38,530 nt of DNA from Thermaceae bacterium (GTDB lineage: Bacteria > Deinococcota > Deinococci > Deinococcales > Marinithermaceae). This document shows positions 22,818 to 31,257 of this stretch, one piece after another (positions within the stretch are counted from its first letter, which is position 1; each line of letters opens with the position of its first letter). The translations under genes and the position numbers were made by a program. The notes under the pieces are model-generated. The model had not been told where the DNA came from and ran no database searches. It worked only from the letters and a program-made list of their open reading frames with translations. The stretch is taken from positions 1-38,530 of the forward strand of contig JALSMT010000076.1 of the NCBI GenBank assembly GCA_026987375.1, written 5' to 3'.

Positions 22818-23555
22818 TTAATGCGCGTAAAGACCGCCGTCGATGACGATCGTCTGCCCGTTGATGTAAGAAGCGTCGTCCGAGGCCAGGAAGGCGACCA
22901 GCTTGGCTACCTCTGCGGCGCGGCCGAAGCGGGCTGCGGGGATGGCTTTTAGGTATTCCTGACGTACTTTTTCGGGGAGTTTAGCGGTCATGTCTGACTC
23001 GATAAAACCGGGCGCCACGGCGTTGACGGTGACGCCGCGGGCGGCGTATTCCTTGGCCACGCTCTTGGTAAAGCCCAGCAGCCCGGCTTTGGCGGCGGCG
23101 TAGTTGGCTTGGCCGGGGTTGCCCATCAGACCGGCGATGCTGGAAACGTTGACGACGCGCCCCCAGCGAGACTTCATCATCAGCTTTACAGCCTCGCGGG
23201 TCAGCCCGAAGACGGCGCTGAGGTTGGTGGCTATCACCGCGTCCCAGTCGGCGTCTTTCATGCGTATTAAAAGGCCGTCGCGGGTGATGCCGGCGTTGTT
23301 GACCAGGATATCCAGGCCGCCCAGCCGCTGCGCCGCCTCTTTTAGCAGCCGCGCCGGCGCGGTAGGCTCGGCCAGGTCGGCTCCGAGAGTCACCGTTGTG
23401 GCGGCGCCGAGCCGGCCGGCTTCGGCGGCGGTCTCTCTGGCGGCTTCTTCGTTGCCGCCGTAGTGGATTGCTACGGCGAAGCCCTTACGGGCGAACTCCA
23501 GCGCTATCGCCTTGCCAATTCCCCTGCTGGAGCCGGTTACCAGAACACGCTTCAT
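22818..23555 (-). CDS. fabG: 3-oxoacyl-ACP reductase
   Basis: 245 residues of the short-chain dehydrogenase family; NADPH-dependent reduction of 3-oxoacyl-ACP. Visible: [14 protein letters not shown] (cofactor loop), [16 protein letters not shown], catalytic Ser in [14 protein letters not shown], the YAAAK Tyr and Lys, and [10 protein letters not shown]. The frame is open far upstream, but ATG 23555 is the true start: it has GGAGGT upstream, begins [12 protein letters not shown] and overlaps the fabD stop as ATGA. Confidence 0.97.
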   Translation of the reverse strand: MKRVLVTGSSRGIGKAIALEFARKGFAVAIHYGGNEEAARETAAEAGRLGAATTVTLGADLAEPTAPARLLKEAAQRLGGLDILVNNAGITRDGLLIRMKDADWDAVIATNLSAVFGLTREAVKLMMKSRWGRVVNVSSIAGLMGNPGQANYAAAKAGLLGFTKSVAKEYAARGVTVNAVAPGFIESDMTAKLPEKVRQEYLKAIPAARFGRAAEVAKLVAFLASDDASYINGQTIVIDGGLYAH

Positions 23556-24469
23556 CCGCTTACCTCCTCGAGCGCCCGCTGGACGTCCTGATGAGATTCT
23601 AACGGGAAGGCTCGAGCCTGGGGCAAGGTGCGCTTTACCAGCCCGCAGAGGACGTTGCCGGAACCGAACTCCAAGTAGTCGCCGACGCCGCGCCCGTTCA
23701 TGTCTTGCAGTATCTCTACCCAGCGCACCGGCGAGGTGATCTGTTGCAGCAGCAGACGGCGAATTTCTGCGGGTTCGCTTTGCGGCTTCGCGGTTACGTT
23801 GGAGTAGACGGGGAACTCCGGCTCTTTGAAGCTGACTCGCGCCACGTCTTTGCCCAGCGCCTCGCGGGCCGGCGCCATCAGGCTTGAGTGGAAAGGGGCG
23901 GAAACTTTGAGGGGCACGACCCTGCCGCGTTTTTCTTTGAGGAGCGCCACCGCTTCCGCTACGGCGTTCTTTTCGCCGCTGATGACTACTTGGCCGGGGC
24001 TGTTGAGGTTGGCTATCTCGACTCCCTCGATTGCGGCGACCACCTCTTCGACAGCGGCGTCTTCCAGTTTTAGGATCGCCGCCATGGCCCCCAAGCCCGC
24101 GGGAACGGCTTGCTGCATGTACTGGCCTCGCTTGCGCACCAGCCGCAGGGCGTCTTCCAGCGAGAGCGTCGCCGCGGCCACGTGGGCGCTCCACTCGCCC
24201 AACGAGTGGCCGGCGGCGAAGGCCGGAAGCGCGCCGCCGGCCTCGCGCCAGGCGGCCCAGGCGGCGACGGATACGGCCAGCAGCGCCGGCTGTTGGTTCT
24301 CGGTGAGTTGCAGTTTCTCCGCCGGGCCCCGCCACATCGTTTCCAGCAGCCCCGGCAGAACGGCCTCGGCTTTGTCGAGGACATCTCGAGCAGCCGCCGA
24401 GGACCGGTAGAGCTCCTGCCCCATCCCTACTTTTTGTGAGCCCTGCCCGGGGAACAGGGAGGCGAACAT
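23552..24469 (-). CDS. fabD: malonyl-CoA:ACP transacylase
   Basis: 305 residues. It moves malonyl groups from CoA to ACP. Visible: FPGQGSQKVGMG at the N terminus, nucleophile Ser in AGHSLGEWSAH, Arg in LVRKRGQYMQ, catalytic His in VSAPFHSSLM, and EFGSGNVLCGLVKR. It lies 2 bases after fabH and overlaps fabG. Confidence 0.97.
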   Translation of the reverse strand: MFASLFPGQGSQKVGMGQELYRSSAAARDVLDKAEAVLPGLLETMWRGPAEKLQLTENQQPALLAVSVAAWAAWREAGGALPAFAAGHSLGEWSAHVAAATLSLEDALRLVRKRGQYMQQAVPAGLGAMAAILKLEDAAVEEVVAAIEGVEIANLNSPGQVVISGEKNAVAEAVALLKEKRGRVVPLKVSAPFHSSLMAPAREALGKDVARVSFKEPEFPVYSNVTAKPQSEPAEIRRLLLQQITSPVRWVEILQDMNGRGVGDYLEFGSGNVLCGLVKRTLPQARAFPLESHQDVQRALEEVSG

Positions 24470-24471
24470 CG

Positions 24472-25449
24472 CTAAGCCCCTCCCCAGGTGAGCACGGTAG
24501 CGGCCCAGGTCAGACCGGCGCCAAAGCTGACGAAGAGCAGGTTGTCGCCCTGGCCGACCTTTCCGGCGTCCAGGGCTTCGGCCAAAGCCAGGGGAATAGA
24601 GGCGGTGGAAGTGTTGCCATAGCGGTCCAGGTTCATGACCACCCTATCCCAGCTGAGCCCCAGACGCTCACGGGCGGCGTTGATTATCCGCTCGTTGGCT
24701 TGGTGGGGGACGAAAAGGCTAATCTCGTCCGGGTGCAGCCCCGCCTTTTCTATCGCTTCGACGCTGGCGGTATCCATTACCCTGACCGCAAACTTGAAAA
24801 CCTCGCGGCCGTTCATGTAAATGGAGGGGCCCATACGCGTGCCGTCGGGAAGGCTGGAGGCCAGCGCCGACATGTGCAGGGTGTTGCCGCCCGAACCGTC
24901 GGCCCCTAGCACGAAGGAGCGGAAGCCGTGCCCCTCTCTGACCTTGCCGATGACAGCCGCGCCGGCGGCGTCGCCGAAGAGGACGGCGGTGCTGCGGTCG
25001 CGCCAGTCCACTATTTTAGTAAGCACCTCCGAACCAATCACCAAGACCTTTTCGGCTATGCCGGCCTCTACCTGACCCACAGCCTGCGAGGAGGCGTAGA
25101 GCCAGCCGGGGCAGCCGGCTAAAAGGTCGTAACCCGCAGCGCCCTTGAGGCCGATCTGGTCGGCGACCAGCGCGGCGGTGTTGGGGAAAAAGGCGTCGGG
25201 CGTGTTGGTGGCTACTATTACCTGCTCGACGCCGTCGAGGATTCCCTCTCCGTGGCGCTGCAAAAGGTTTTCGACGGCTTTTACCGCCAAATCAGAGACG
25301 TACTCGTTCGGTTCCGAAATCCTGCGCTCGCTTATTCCCGTGCGGCTGGTTATCCACTCGTCCGAGGTGTCCATAAAAGACTCAAGGTCCTTATTGGTAA
25401 GGACCTTGCTGGGAGCGTAGACACCCAGGCCTAAAAGCCCGGTGGCCAT
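24472..25449 (-). CDS. fabH: 3-oxoacyl-ACP synthase III (KAS III)
   Basis: 325 residues. It starts fatty acid synthesis from acyl-CoA and malonyl-ACP. Visible: GLGVYAPSKVLTN, TSDEWITSRTGISERR, catalytic Cys in LAGCPGWLYASS, His in FVPHQANERII, and Asn in NLDRYGNTSTASIPLAL. The Cys context GCPGW differs from the usual A-C-S/A-G-F, which may affect primer choice. It follows rpmF by one base. plsX, found between rpmF and fabH in many bacteria, is absent here. Confidence 0.96.
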   Translation of the reverse strand: MATGLLGLGVYAPSKVLTNKDLESFMDTSDEWITSRTGISERRISEPNEYVSDLAVKAVENLLQRHGEGILDGVEQVIVATNTPDAFFPNTAALVADQIGLKGAAGYDLLAGCPGWLYASSQAVGQVEAGIAEKVLVIGSEVLTKIVDWRDRSTAVLFGDAAGAAVIGKVREGHGFRSFVLGADGSGGNTLHMSALASSLPDGTRMGPSIYMNGREVFKFAVRVMDTASVEAIEKAGLHPDEISLFVPHQANERIINAARERLGLSWDRVVMNLDRYGNTSTASIPLALAEALDAGKVGQGDNLLFVSFGAGLTWAATVLTWGGA

Positions 25450-25450
25450 G

Positions 25451-25648
25451 TTATGACTCCGGAGTACCGAGGTCTAGAACCTGACGGCCGTCGTAGTAAC
25501 CGCACTCGGGGCAGACGGTGTGGGGCGGTTTCTTGGCGTGACACTGCGGGCAGGTTACCAGCGTGGGCGCGCTCAAGGCGTGGTGGCTGCGGCGCGAATC
25601 GCGACTCGCCTTAGAAGTCTTCTTTTTGGGTACGGGGTGCTTCGCCAT
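25451..25648 (-). CDS. rpmF: ribosomal protein bL32
   Basis: 65 residues starting [24 protein letters not shown], basic, followed by a four-cysteine zinc ribbon CPQC...CPEC. Part of the large ribosomal subunit. It has the TAGGAGGAAGAG ribosome site. It is linked with yceD upstream and the fab genes downstream, a common bacterial order. Confidence 0.98.
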   Translation of the reverse strand: MAKHPVPKKKTSKASRDSRRSHHALSAPTLVTCPQCHAKKPPHTVCPECGYYDGRQVLDLGTPES

Positions 25649-25714
25649 CTCTTCCTCCTATAGGGGCCCGCAAGGGGCATACCGGCGCATTATAGCACTC
25701 GTTCGCCGCTTTCT

Positions 25715-26257
25715 CTATACTTCGTCAAGGAACTTGCCTAAGTCGGCCAGGGCGCTACTGACGGGGGCTTCGACTACGTGGCCGCAGTCGCCGTCGTTAA
25801 GGTCGGCGCCGCAGACCGGGCAGAGGCCCTTGCAGGACTCGTCGCAGAGAGCGGTCAGGGGCATGGCCAGCGCAAACGCCTGCGAGATGAAAAAACTCAA
25901 GTCCAGGTCGGGTTCGCCAAAATGGTAAACGTCGGCGCCGTCTTCGCCTTCCACCAAGGTCAGCTCGCTCACCGCCGGGTCGTACTGCAAGAGGTGCTGG
26001 AAGTAAGCGTCAACCTCCTGCGGTGCGGGTTTGAGGCAGCGGCGACACTCCATGACGACGGTGCCGTGCACCTCTCCCGAGAGCCAGTACTCCTCGCCGG
26101 CGCTGGAGACGGTGACGCTCCAGACGGCGTCCCCTTGCAGGGGCAGGGGCGCGCTGCCGCCCTCTATCTCGTTGCGTATGACGCCTTCCGCCGAGGTGGA
26201 ACCGGGTTCTTTGATTATGCTGGCAAGGTTTATGCTTTGCAGCTCGCTTACGTCCAT
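25715..26257 (-). CDS. yceD: YceD (DUF177) family protein
   Basis: 180 residues. YceD proteins are paired with rpmF across bacteria and are linked to 23S rRNA or ribosome maturation. Visible: VHGTVVMECRRCLKP (first CxxC), DLDLSFFISQAFALAMPL, and the C-terminal CDESCKGLCPVCGADLNDGDCGH zinc-type cluster. ATG 26257 is 7 bases after TATACT, with TTGACC 17 bases further up, so the operon transcript is probably leaderless. The frame runs on upstream across the arginase gene but is not coding there. Confidence 0.92.
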   Translation of the reverse strand: MDVSELQSINLASIIKEPGSTSAEGVIRNEIEGGSAPLPLQGDAVWSVTVSSAGEEYWLSGEVHGTVVMECRRCLKPAPQEVDAYFQHLLQYDPAVSELTLVEGEDGADVYHFGEPDLDLSFFISQAFALAMPLTALCDESCKGLCPVCGADLNDGDCGHVVEAPVSSALADLGKFLDEV

Positions 26258-26264
26258 CCTTGTA

Positions 26265-26293
26265 AGTATACGCGAAAAGGCCGCTAGGGTCAA
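26265..26293 (-). promoter_or_regulatory. promoter of the yceD-rpmF-fab operon
   Basis: On the minus strand TTGACC (26288-26293), a 17-base spacer, TATACT (26265-26270), then 7 bases to the yceD ATG. This is the clearest leaderless promoter in the window. Confidence 0.8.
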
Positions 26294-26361
26294 GCAGTAT
26301 GCATGGGTATGTATAGATAAAGAAATAAGATGCAGACGGTAAAAACGGCCAGTTCTTATGC

Positions 26362-26367
26362 TACAAT
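26362..26367 (+). promoter_or_regulatory. extended -10 box of the arginase gene (leaderless type)
   Basis: TGCTACAAT gives an extended -10 (TACAAT) followed by 7 bases and GTG 26375. The -35 is weak. It lies back to back with the yceD promoter. Confidence 0.6.
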
Positions 26368-26374
26368 TGATTGC

Positions 26375-27271
26375 GTGAAAAGGGTAGCGATTATTGGCGT
26401 TCCCATGGATTTGGGGGCGGGCAGGCGCGGGGTGGACATGGGGCCTAGTGCGATTCGTTACGCGCGGCTGTACCAGGCCCTTTCCGGGTTGGGCCTGACC
26501 GTGCGCGACCTGGGCGACATCGAGGTGCCGGTGGTGGAAACCCTCAAAAAGAACGGGGGTTCCCCGGGAGGAATGCACCACCTGGAGGCTATAAGTAATA
26601 CCTGCTCGAGCCTGGCGGAGGCGGTGCGGAGCTTCGCCGCCGATGAGTTCCCAATAGTCTTGGGCGGGGATCACTCCATCAGCATCGGCTCGGTCAGCGG
26701 CGTGGCCGGGCGAGGGCGTACGGGCGTGATTTGGGTAGACGCGCACGCCGACTTCAACACCCCCGAGACCAGCCCCAGCGGTAACATCCACGGAATGCCG
26801 CTGGCGGCGTTGGTGGGCTTGGGAGACGACAGGTTGACCGGTCTCATGGGCGAAGCGCCGATAGTCAAACCCCACGACGTCGCCATAGTCGGGGCGCGCA
26901 GTATCGACCCAGGTGAGAGGGAGCTTTTGCGGCGCGCCGGGATCGTGGTTTATACGATGAAAGAAGTCGACAAAATGGGTATTTCCACCATCGCCGCCAA
27001 CCTGGTGGCGCAGATGCGGGGGCTCGAGTACGTACACGTTTCTTTCGACGCCGACGTTCTTGACCCAACGGTGGCGCCGGGGGTAGGCACGCCCGTCGCC
27101 GGCGGCCTGACTTATCGCGAAGCGCACCTGCTCATGGAGCTGCTGGCCGACTCCCGGATAGTCAGCAGCCTGGACTTAGTGGAAGTCAACCCCATTCTCG
27201 ATAAGAGGAATCGTACCGCCGCCACCGTGGTGGAGCTGGCCAGCAGTTTGCTGGGGAAGAAAATCCTGTAG
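26375..27271 (+). CDS. rocF: arginase
   Basis: 298 residues. It splits arginine to ornithine and urea with a binuclear Mn centre. Metal ligand motifs: His in GGDHSISIG; Asp, His and Asp in WVDAHADFN; and Asp residues in SFDADVLDP. The loop SPSGNIHGMPLAALVG and the stretch GTPVAGGLTYREAH are arginase-type rather than agmatinase-type. GTG 26375 is preferred to an upstream ATG at 26330, since it begins at the conserved KRVAIIGVPMDLGAGRRG and has a well-placed -10 box. In the same window as argG-argH, so arginine breakdown and synthesis are both encoded here. Confidence 0.93.
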   Translation: MKRVAIIGVPMDLGAGRRGVDMGPSAIRYARLYQALSGLGLTVRDLGDIEVPVVETLKKNGGSPGGMHHLEAISNTCSSLAEAVRSFAADEFPIVLGGDHSISIGSVSGVAGRGRTGVIWVDAHADFNTPETSPSGNIHGMPLAALVGLGDDRLTGLMGEAPIVKPHDVAIVGARSIDPGERELLRRAGIVVYTMKEVDKMGISTIAANLVAQMRGLEYVHVSFDADVLDPTVAPGVGTPVAGGLTYREAHLLMELLADSRIVSSLDLVEVNPILDKRNRTAATVVELASSLLGKKIL

Positions 27272-27940
27272 TATTTTTTCCTCCAACGCTTGCCGGGATG
27301 CCGCCTAGAAAAGTCGCTTGCGGCCAGAAGAGGACGCTGCTCGTTGTGCTTTTCTGGGCCGCTTGCCGGCCGCCTGCCGAGCGCGCGGGGCGTATCCTGG
27401 AGGCTCCAAAATACTCGCCGGCGCGTCATCAAGACGCCATTCGGCCAATGTTGCAGCCGTACCGCCGCCAAGGACGGCCGCCTAGATAGAAACCCGACAG
27501 CCGCACCCTGATCCGGTAGATGTCTGGGTTTACCGTAATGAATGCGATCTTAGCCTGAGGCCTTTAGCTCTTGTCTGAGGTTCAGCAGGGAGGCTCTGCC
27601 GCGTTTGGCGCTTAGCGGCAGTCGCCCGCGCCAGGCGGTTTCGGCGTTCTTTATCTACCTTTATACAGCAGTTATTGAGGCGCTGGTTCGCTGCGCTCAT
27701 GGCCTGCGCGCGGTCGTTGCGGGTCTCGTTTCTGGCTGTTCTCGCCCACCCCCGCACCGATCGCCGGGGCCTGCCCATGGCGCTATCTTCTTTCGCGACG
27801 GCGAGCCAGCTCACGAACAGTCAAAGCGGACCGGCTAGTCTAAAAGCAATCGCCGCCGGCGCCAGCCGCGGTTGTTCCTCGGCCTGGATTTCCCCGAAAA
27901 GGCCAACCATACTTTGGCGCTCTTGCAGCTAGCTTCGTTG
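27272..27940. other. long non-coding stretch between arginase and the ABC permease
   Basis: About 670 bases with only short frames on both strands, rich in Arg, Pro and Ala, without ribosome sites or known motifs. A T-rich run follows the arginase stop directly but has no stem before it. The region may be a decayed gene or hold an RNA; neither can be shown. Confidence 0.4.
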
Positions 27941-28669
27941 TCAGCGAATCACCTGGTCGCGCCTTTGCGCCCAGCCCGCCAGCAGTGCGAAAGCAACCGT
28001 AAATCCGGCTACGGCCAGCCAATGGGCGGCGCTCCAGCGCCCGCCCGCGACCGCCGCCCACACCAGTTCCATCCACTGCCGGGACGGCAGGTAAGGGCTG
28101 ATATTTTGCACGATCCGCGGTAACATCGCCGGCGGCATCCACATTCCGCCCATGAACGCCAAGGGAAGGTAGATTAGGTTGGCCAGCGGGAGAGCCGCCT
28201 TGGGGGTGACCAGGTAGGCGAGCGCGGTGCCTAGCATACCCATCATCAGCCCGCCCGCAGCAAGGGCGGTGAAGACGCGCGGCCAGCGCTCGAGCGGCAT
28301 ATCGAACGGCGTCGAGGCGCTGGAGGTGAGAATCAATACCAGCGCCGCCGCGAGCGCCAGAACCGCGGCGGCGGCCACCTTGGCGGCGTTGCGGTAAATG
28401 GACGGGGCGGGCAAGGTGCGGATATAGCTGCTCCAGGGGTTCTCACGCTCATTTGCCGCGCCTACTCCGAACTGAAAGAAAGTAACTGTAAAGACCGCGA
28501 AGGCCATGAACGACCCCGTAGCGAAGTTGGCCGCCGAGGCGTTCTTTAGGTTGGCTGCGGCGAACATTAGGAAAAACATTGAGGGAAATAACATCGTGGG
28601 AATCAGGAATGCGGGGTTTCGCAGCAGGCCAAGGAGTTCCGCTTTGGTATGGGCGCGTAGCAGCTTCAT
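27941..28669 (-). CDS. ABC-2 type transporter permease
   Basis: 242 residues with six likely membrane helices. The layout (short cytoplasmic N terminus with a KAELLGLLRNPAFLIPTMLFPSMFFLMF start, a loop GAANERENPWSSYIRTLPAP, and a late helix with LANLIYLPLAFMGGMWMPP) is that of ABC-2 exporter permeases. They export drugs, lipids or polysaccharides; the cargo here is unknown. It overlaps the ATPase gene by 4 bases, so the two form one exporter. Confidence 0.9.
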   Translation of the reverse strand: MKLLRAHTKAELLGLLRNPAFLIPTMLFPSMFFLMFAAANLKNASAANFATGSFMAFAVFTVTFFQFGVGAANERENPWSSYIRTLPAPSIYRNAAKVAAAAVLALAAALVLILTSSASTPFDMPLERWPRVFTALAAGGLMMGMLGTALAYLVTPKAALPLANLIYLPLAFMGGMWMPPAMLPRIVQNISPYLPSRQWMELVWAAVAGGRWSAAHWLAVAGFTVAFALLAGWAQRRDQVIR

Positions 28670-29538
28670 GCCTGCACCTCGTGGTTGAGAGCGGCTAGAA
28701 AGGCTTCTTCCAGACTGACCGGGGTCACTTCCAGGTCAGAAAATTCGACGCCGCTATTTACTATCTCGCGCACCAGCTGGTCTGCGTCGGGGCTCCAGAT
28801 GGTGTAAAGACCACCCTCGCCCGGCGCCACCTTGCGGGCTGAGCGCAGCTCGGGCAGTTTTGCGGCGCGTAAACGTACTTTTTTCAGGGCGACGCGTTTT
28901 TTGATCTCCTCAGGTTTGCCCGCCGTCGCCACGCGGCCTCTATCCAGCACCACCACGCGGTCGGCTAGCTCCTCCGCTTCTTCCATGTAGTGAGTAGTCA
29001 GCAGGACGGTGCCGCCTTCGCTTTTGAACCTGACGATTTCCCGCCAGAGGGCGCGGCGTGAGGAGACGTCCAAACCGGTCGTCGGTTCATCCAGTATGGC
29101 CAGGAGCGGTCTGCCGACAAAGGCCAGCGCCACCGCCAAGCGCCGCGCCTGGCCGCCGGACAAAGCCTGTACGTTGCGCGCCGCCAGGCTATGCAGTTCG
29201 AAGCGCGTCAGCGCCTCGTCGCTGCTCATGGGATCCGGATAATGGGCGCGCACCAGCTGTACTACTTCCTTAACTCGCAGCAGCGGGGGGAAGCCCGTTC
29301 CTTGGGGAGTGACCCCTAAAATGCGCCTGCTGGACGGGTTTCGCGGGTCTTTACCGTCCAGCGTGACCTTGCCCTTGTCGGGGGCGCGCAGCCCCGACAG
29401 CAGGCTGACGAGAGTGGTTTTGCCAGCGCCGTTGGGCCCTAATAGCGCCAGCAGCTCGCCCCGTTGAACCGCCAGGCTAGCGCCCCGCAGGGCCTCTACT
29501 TTACCGAGTCGTTTGTGAACGTTTTGGACGCTGACCAT
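28666..29538 (-). CDS. ABC transporter ATP-binding protein
   Basis: 290 residues. Walker A LGPNGAGKTTLV (about 33-44), Q-loop GVTPQGTGFPP, signature LSGGQARRLAVAL, Walker B LLAILDEPTTGLD and H-loop LTTHYMEEAEELADR are complete, so the protein should hydrolyse ATP. The C-terminal 70 residues form a small regulatory domain as in drug-type exporters. ATG 29538 has AAGGGG upstream. It stands 33 bases after the winged-helix regulator and probably shares its promoter. Confidence 0.94.
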   Translation of the reverse strand: MVSVQNVHKRLGKVEALRGASLAVQRGELLALLGPNGAGKTTLVSLLSGLRAPDKGKVTLDGKDPRNPSSRRILGVTPQGTGFPPLLRVKEVVQLVRAHYPDPMSSDEALTRFELHSLAARNVQALSGGQARRLAVALAFVGRPLLAILDEPTTGLDVSSRRALWREIVRFKSEGGTVLLTTHYMEEAEELADRVVVLDRGRVATAGKPEEIKKRVALKKVRLRAAKLPELRSARKVAPGEGGLYTIWSPDADQLVREIVNSGVEFSDLEVTPVSLEEAFLAALNHEVQA

Positions 29539-29571
29539 TACTCACACCCCTTTCAATGTATTTGCGACTAG

Positions 29572-29877
29572 TCATGATTCGCCGCTTCTCGTCTGGGAGA
29601 TTAGCTCTTGCAGCGCCCGTAGGTGCTCTTCCAGGGCGTATCGCCCTTTGCTGGTCAAGCGTATCCACGTTTTCGGCTTGCGTTTCTCAAAGACCTTTTC
29701 AGTTTTCACGTAGCCGGCTTCTTCCAGCCTGCTGAGATGCCGGGAAAGGTTGCCCTCCGTCAGCCCCAGTTCTTTGCGCAGGCCGCTAAACTCTACGCGG
29801 CTTTCTGCGGGCAGACCGCTTAAGAAGGCCATAATCTTGAGGCGCGTCGGCTGGTGTATGAGGGCGTCAAAGGCCAT
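29572..29877 (-). CDS. winged-helix transcriptional regulator
   Basis: 101 residues, a compact winged-helix DNA-binding domain: IHQPTRLKIMAFLSGLP, VEFSGLRKELGLTEGNLSRHLSRLEEAGYVKTEKVF (helix-turn-helix and recognition helix), KRKPKTWIRLTSKGRYALEEHLRALQEL (wing and last helix). No ligand domain is visible. It overlaps the membrane gene before it by 11 bases and precedes the ABC exporter. It may bind the palindrome at 30457-30473 and control its own operon. Confidence 0.9.
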   Translation of the reverse strand: MAFDALIHQPTRLKIMAFLSGLPAESRVEFSGLRKELGLTEGNLSRHLSRLEEAGYVKTEKVFEKRKPKTWIRLTSKGRYALEEHLRALQELISQTRSGES

Positions 29878-30439
29878 GCTTTTTCACCAGCCAAAACCCG
29901 TAAACTGCCGCCGACAGCCCCAGCAAGGAGAAAATGAGGGGGTAGTAAGGCAAAAGGAAGACGTAGCCAATGGTGTCAAGTAGCGCCAGCGCCAGGCCCG
30001 CGCCTGTCACCTGCGGGTAGCCCAGGTGGTCGCCGCTGACGCTGAGGGCGAAGGATATAAACAGATTTACGACGAAAGAAAAGAAGCCGCCGCTCAGCAT
30101 TGTAGTCGAAAAACCCCACAGCAGCAGGAAATATAACACTCCCAGGTAAGCCCAGGTATTCCTGATGGCGCGGCCGGCGGGGCTGCGCAGCGTATCTGCG
30201 ACGCGCCCGCCCAGTAAAAAGCTGGCGGTAAAACCCGCTATGACCAGCAGCAGCCAGAGGAGTCCGGTGTTCTTGACCCCCATAACCTCTAGGCCGTAAG
30301 CAACAAAGTAGATCGCGCCCCAGACTATAATTATGCGCGCCAGGAAGGGCACGAGCAGGTCGCGGGCCCTGCGACGTTGCGCGCCTATCTCGGCAAGGGC
30401 GCGCCGGGCGTCATCGGGTCGCAATTCTTTGTCAGGCAT
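29867..30439 (-). CDS. multi-pass membrane protein of unknown function
   Basis: 190 residues from ATG 30439. A charged N terminus (RPDDARRALAEIGAQRRRAR) leads into about five membrane helices. No enzyme motif is visible. ATG 30439 is chosen since GGAGGT lies 4 bases upstream; the ATG at 30451 contains that site itself. It is the first gene of the unit with the regulator and ABC exporter, suggesting a membrane sensor or accessory role, but this is inference. Confidence 0.82.
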   Translation of the reverse strand: MPDKELRPDDARRALAEIGAQRRRARDLLVPFLARIIIVWGAIYFVAYGLEVMGVKNTGLLWLLLVIAGFTASFLLGGRVADTLRSPAGRAIRNTWAYLGVLYFLLLWGFSTTMLSGGFFSFVVNLFISFALSVSGDHLGYPQVTGAGLALALLDTIGYVFLLPYYPLIFSLLGLSAAVYGFWLVKKHGL

Positions 30440-30456
30440 CTTAACCTCCATAAATG

Positions 30457-30485
30457 ACTTTACAATGCAAAGTACATTACGTCAA
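30457..30485 (-). promoter_or_regulatory. promoter of the membrane protein-regulator-ABC operon with palindromic operator
   Basis: On the minus strand TTGACG (30480-30485), 17 bases, TAAAGT (30457-30462). A second TTGACA lies at 30490-30495. The imperfect palindrome ACTTTACAATGCAAAGT (30457-30473) covers the -10 and part of the spacer, a natural place for repression by the winged-helix protein encoded in the same operon. Confidence 0.6.
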
Positions 30486-30527
30486 TATGTGTCAACACCG
30501 CCCTATTAAGAAGGCGCTTTACGCGGT

Positions 30528-30533
30528 TATGCT
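30528..30533 (+). promoter_or_regulatory. -10 box of hisA (leaderless type)
   Basis: TATGCT followed by 6 bases and the hisA ATG. No ribosome site lies between. The -35 is not clear. Confidence 0.5.
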
Positions 30534-30539
30534 AAGTCC

Positions 30540-31256
30540 ATGAGGCTGATTCCGGCGGTAGACATCAGGGGCGGTAAAGCGGTACGCCTAACCGAGGGAG
30601 ACCCAGAGCGTCAGACCGTTTACTTCGAAGATCCTGTAGGGGCGGCGCTCTACTGGCAAAGCCAGGGGGCCGACTACTTGCACGTAGTAGACCTCGACGC
30701 CGCCATTGGCGGGGGGGATAACCGCGGGCAGATCTCCAAAATTGCACAAGTATTGTCGATCCCCTTCGAGGTGGGCGGAGGCATTCGCAGCCTCGCCGAG
30801 GCGGAAGGCGTTTTGCATAGCGGCGCCGCCCGCGTCATCATAGGCACAACGCTGGTGAAAGACCCGCAGGAGGCGCAGCGGATGCTGGACTCCTTAGGGC
30901 CGGAGCGGCTGCTGCCGAGCATAGACGGCCGCGGCTTAGAGGTGATGGTCTCCGGCTGGCGGGAGGGGCAGGCGGGCGATGTTCTGCAACTCGTGCGCCG
31001 AGCCGCAGAAATGGGATTCCGTACCCTGATATATACCGACGTGCGCCGCGACGGCACTCTGCAAGGCCTAGATTTGCAGGTGATCGCCCGGGTCCGCGAA
31101 GCTTGGCCCCACTACTTGATAGCCGGCGGAGGGGTGGCGAGCGACGAAGACGTGCTGGGGCTGCAAGAGCTGGGCGTAGAAGCGGCAATAGCCGGCAAGG
31201 CGCTCTATGAGGGTGTGGTGGACGGTAGTCGCTGGTGGGGCGGGTCCCTAGACTAG
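30540..31256 (+). CDS. hisA: ProFAR isomerase (histidine biosynthesis)
   Basis: 238 residues, a TIM barrel isomerising ProFAR to PRFAR. Visible: N-terminal PAVDIRGGKAVRLTEGD with the catalytic Asp, DYLHVVDLDAA, PFEVGGGIRSLAEAE (phosphate site), VIIGTTLVKDP, second catalytic Asp in LPSIDGRG, YTDVRRDGTLQG, and IAGGGVAS. The segments separate it from HisF. No other his genes are nearby. It precedes mutM by one base and is probably cotranscribed with it. Confidence 0.95.
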   Translation: MRLIPAVDIRGGKAVRLTEGDPERQTVYFEDPVGAALYWQSQGADYLHVVDLDAAIGGGDNRGQISKIAQVLSIPFEVGGGIRSLAEAEGVLHSGAARVIIGTTLVKDPQEAQRMLDSLGPERLLPSIDGRGLEVMVSGWREGQAGDVLQLVRRAAEMGFRTLIYTDVRRDGTLQGLDLQVIARVREAWPHYLIAGGGVASDEDVLGLQELGVEAAIAGKALYEGVVDGSRWWGGSLD

Positions 31257-31257
31257 A

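Noticed and set aside
23556-24335. N-terminal extension of the fabG frame to 505 residues
   Set aside because: The upstream part is an Arg/Gly-rich shadow of fabD in another frame. ATG 23555 has a ribosome site and gives the FabG N terminus.
26258-27127. N-terminal extension of the yceD frame across the arginase gene
   Set aside because: It is the antisense of arginase. The start at 26257 has a complete leaderless promoter.
27530-27838. Short frames on both strands in the gap after arginase
   Set aside because: No ribosome sites, biased composition, mutually overlapping frames and no recognisable domain.
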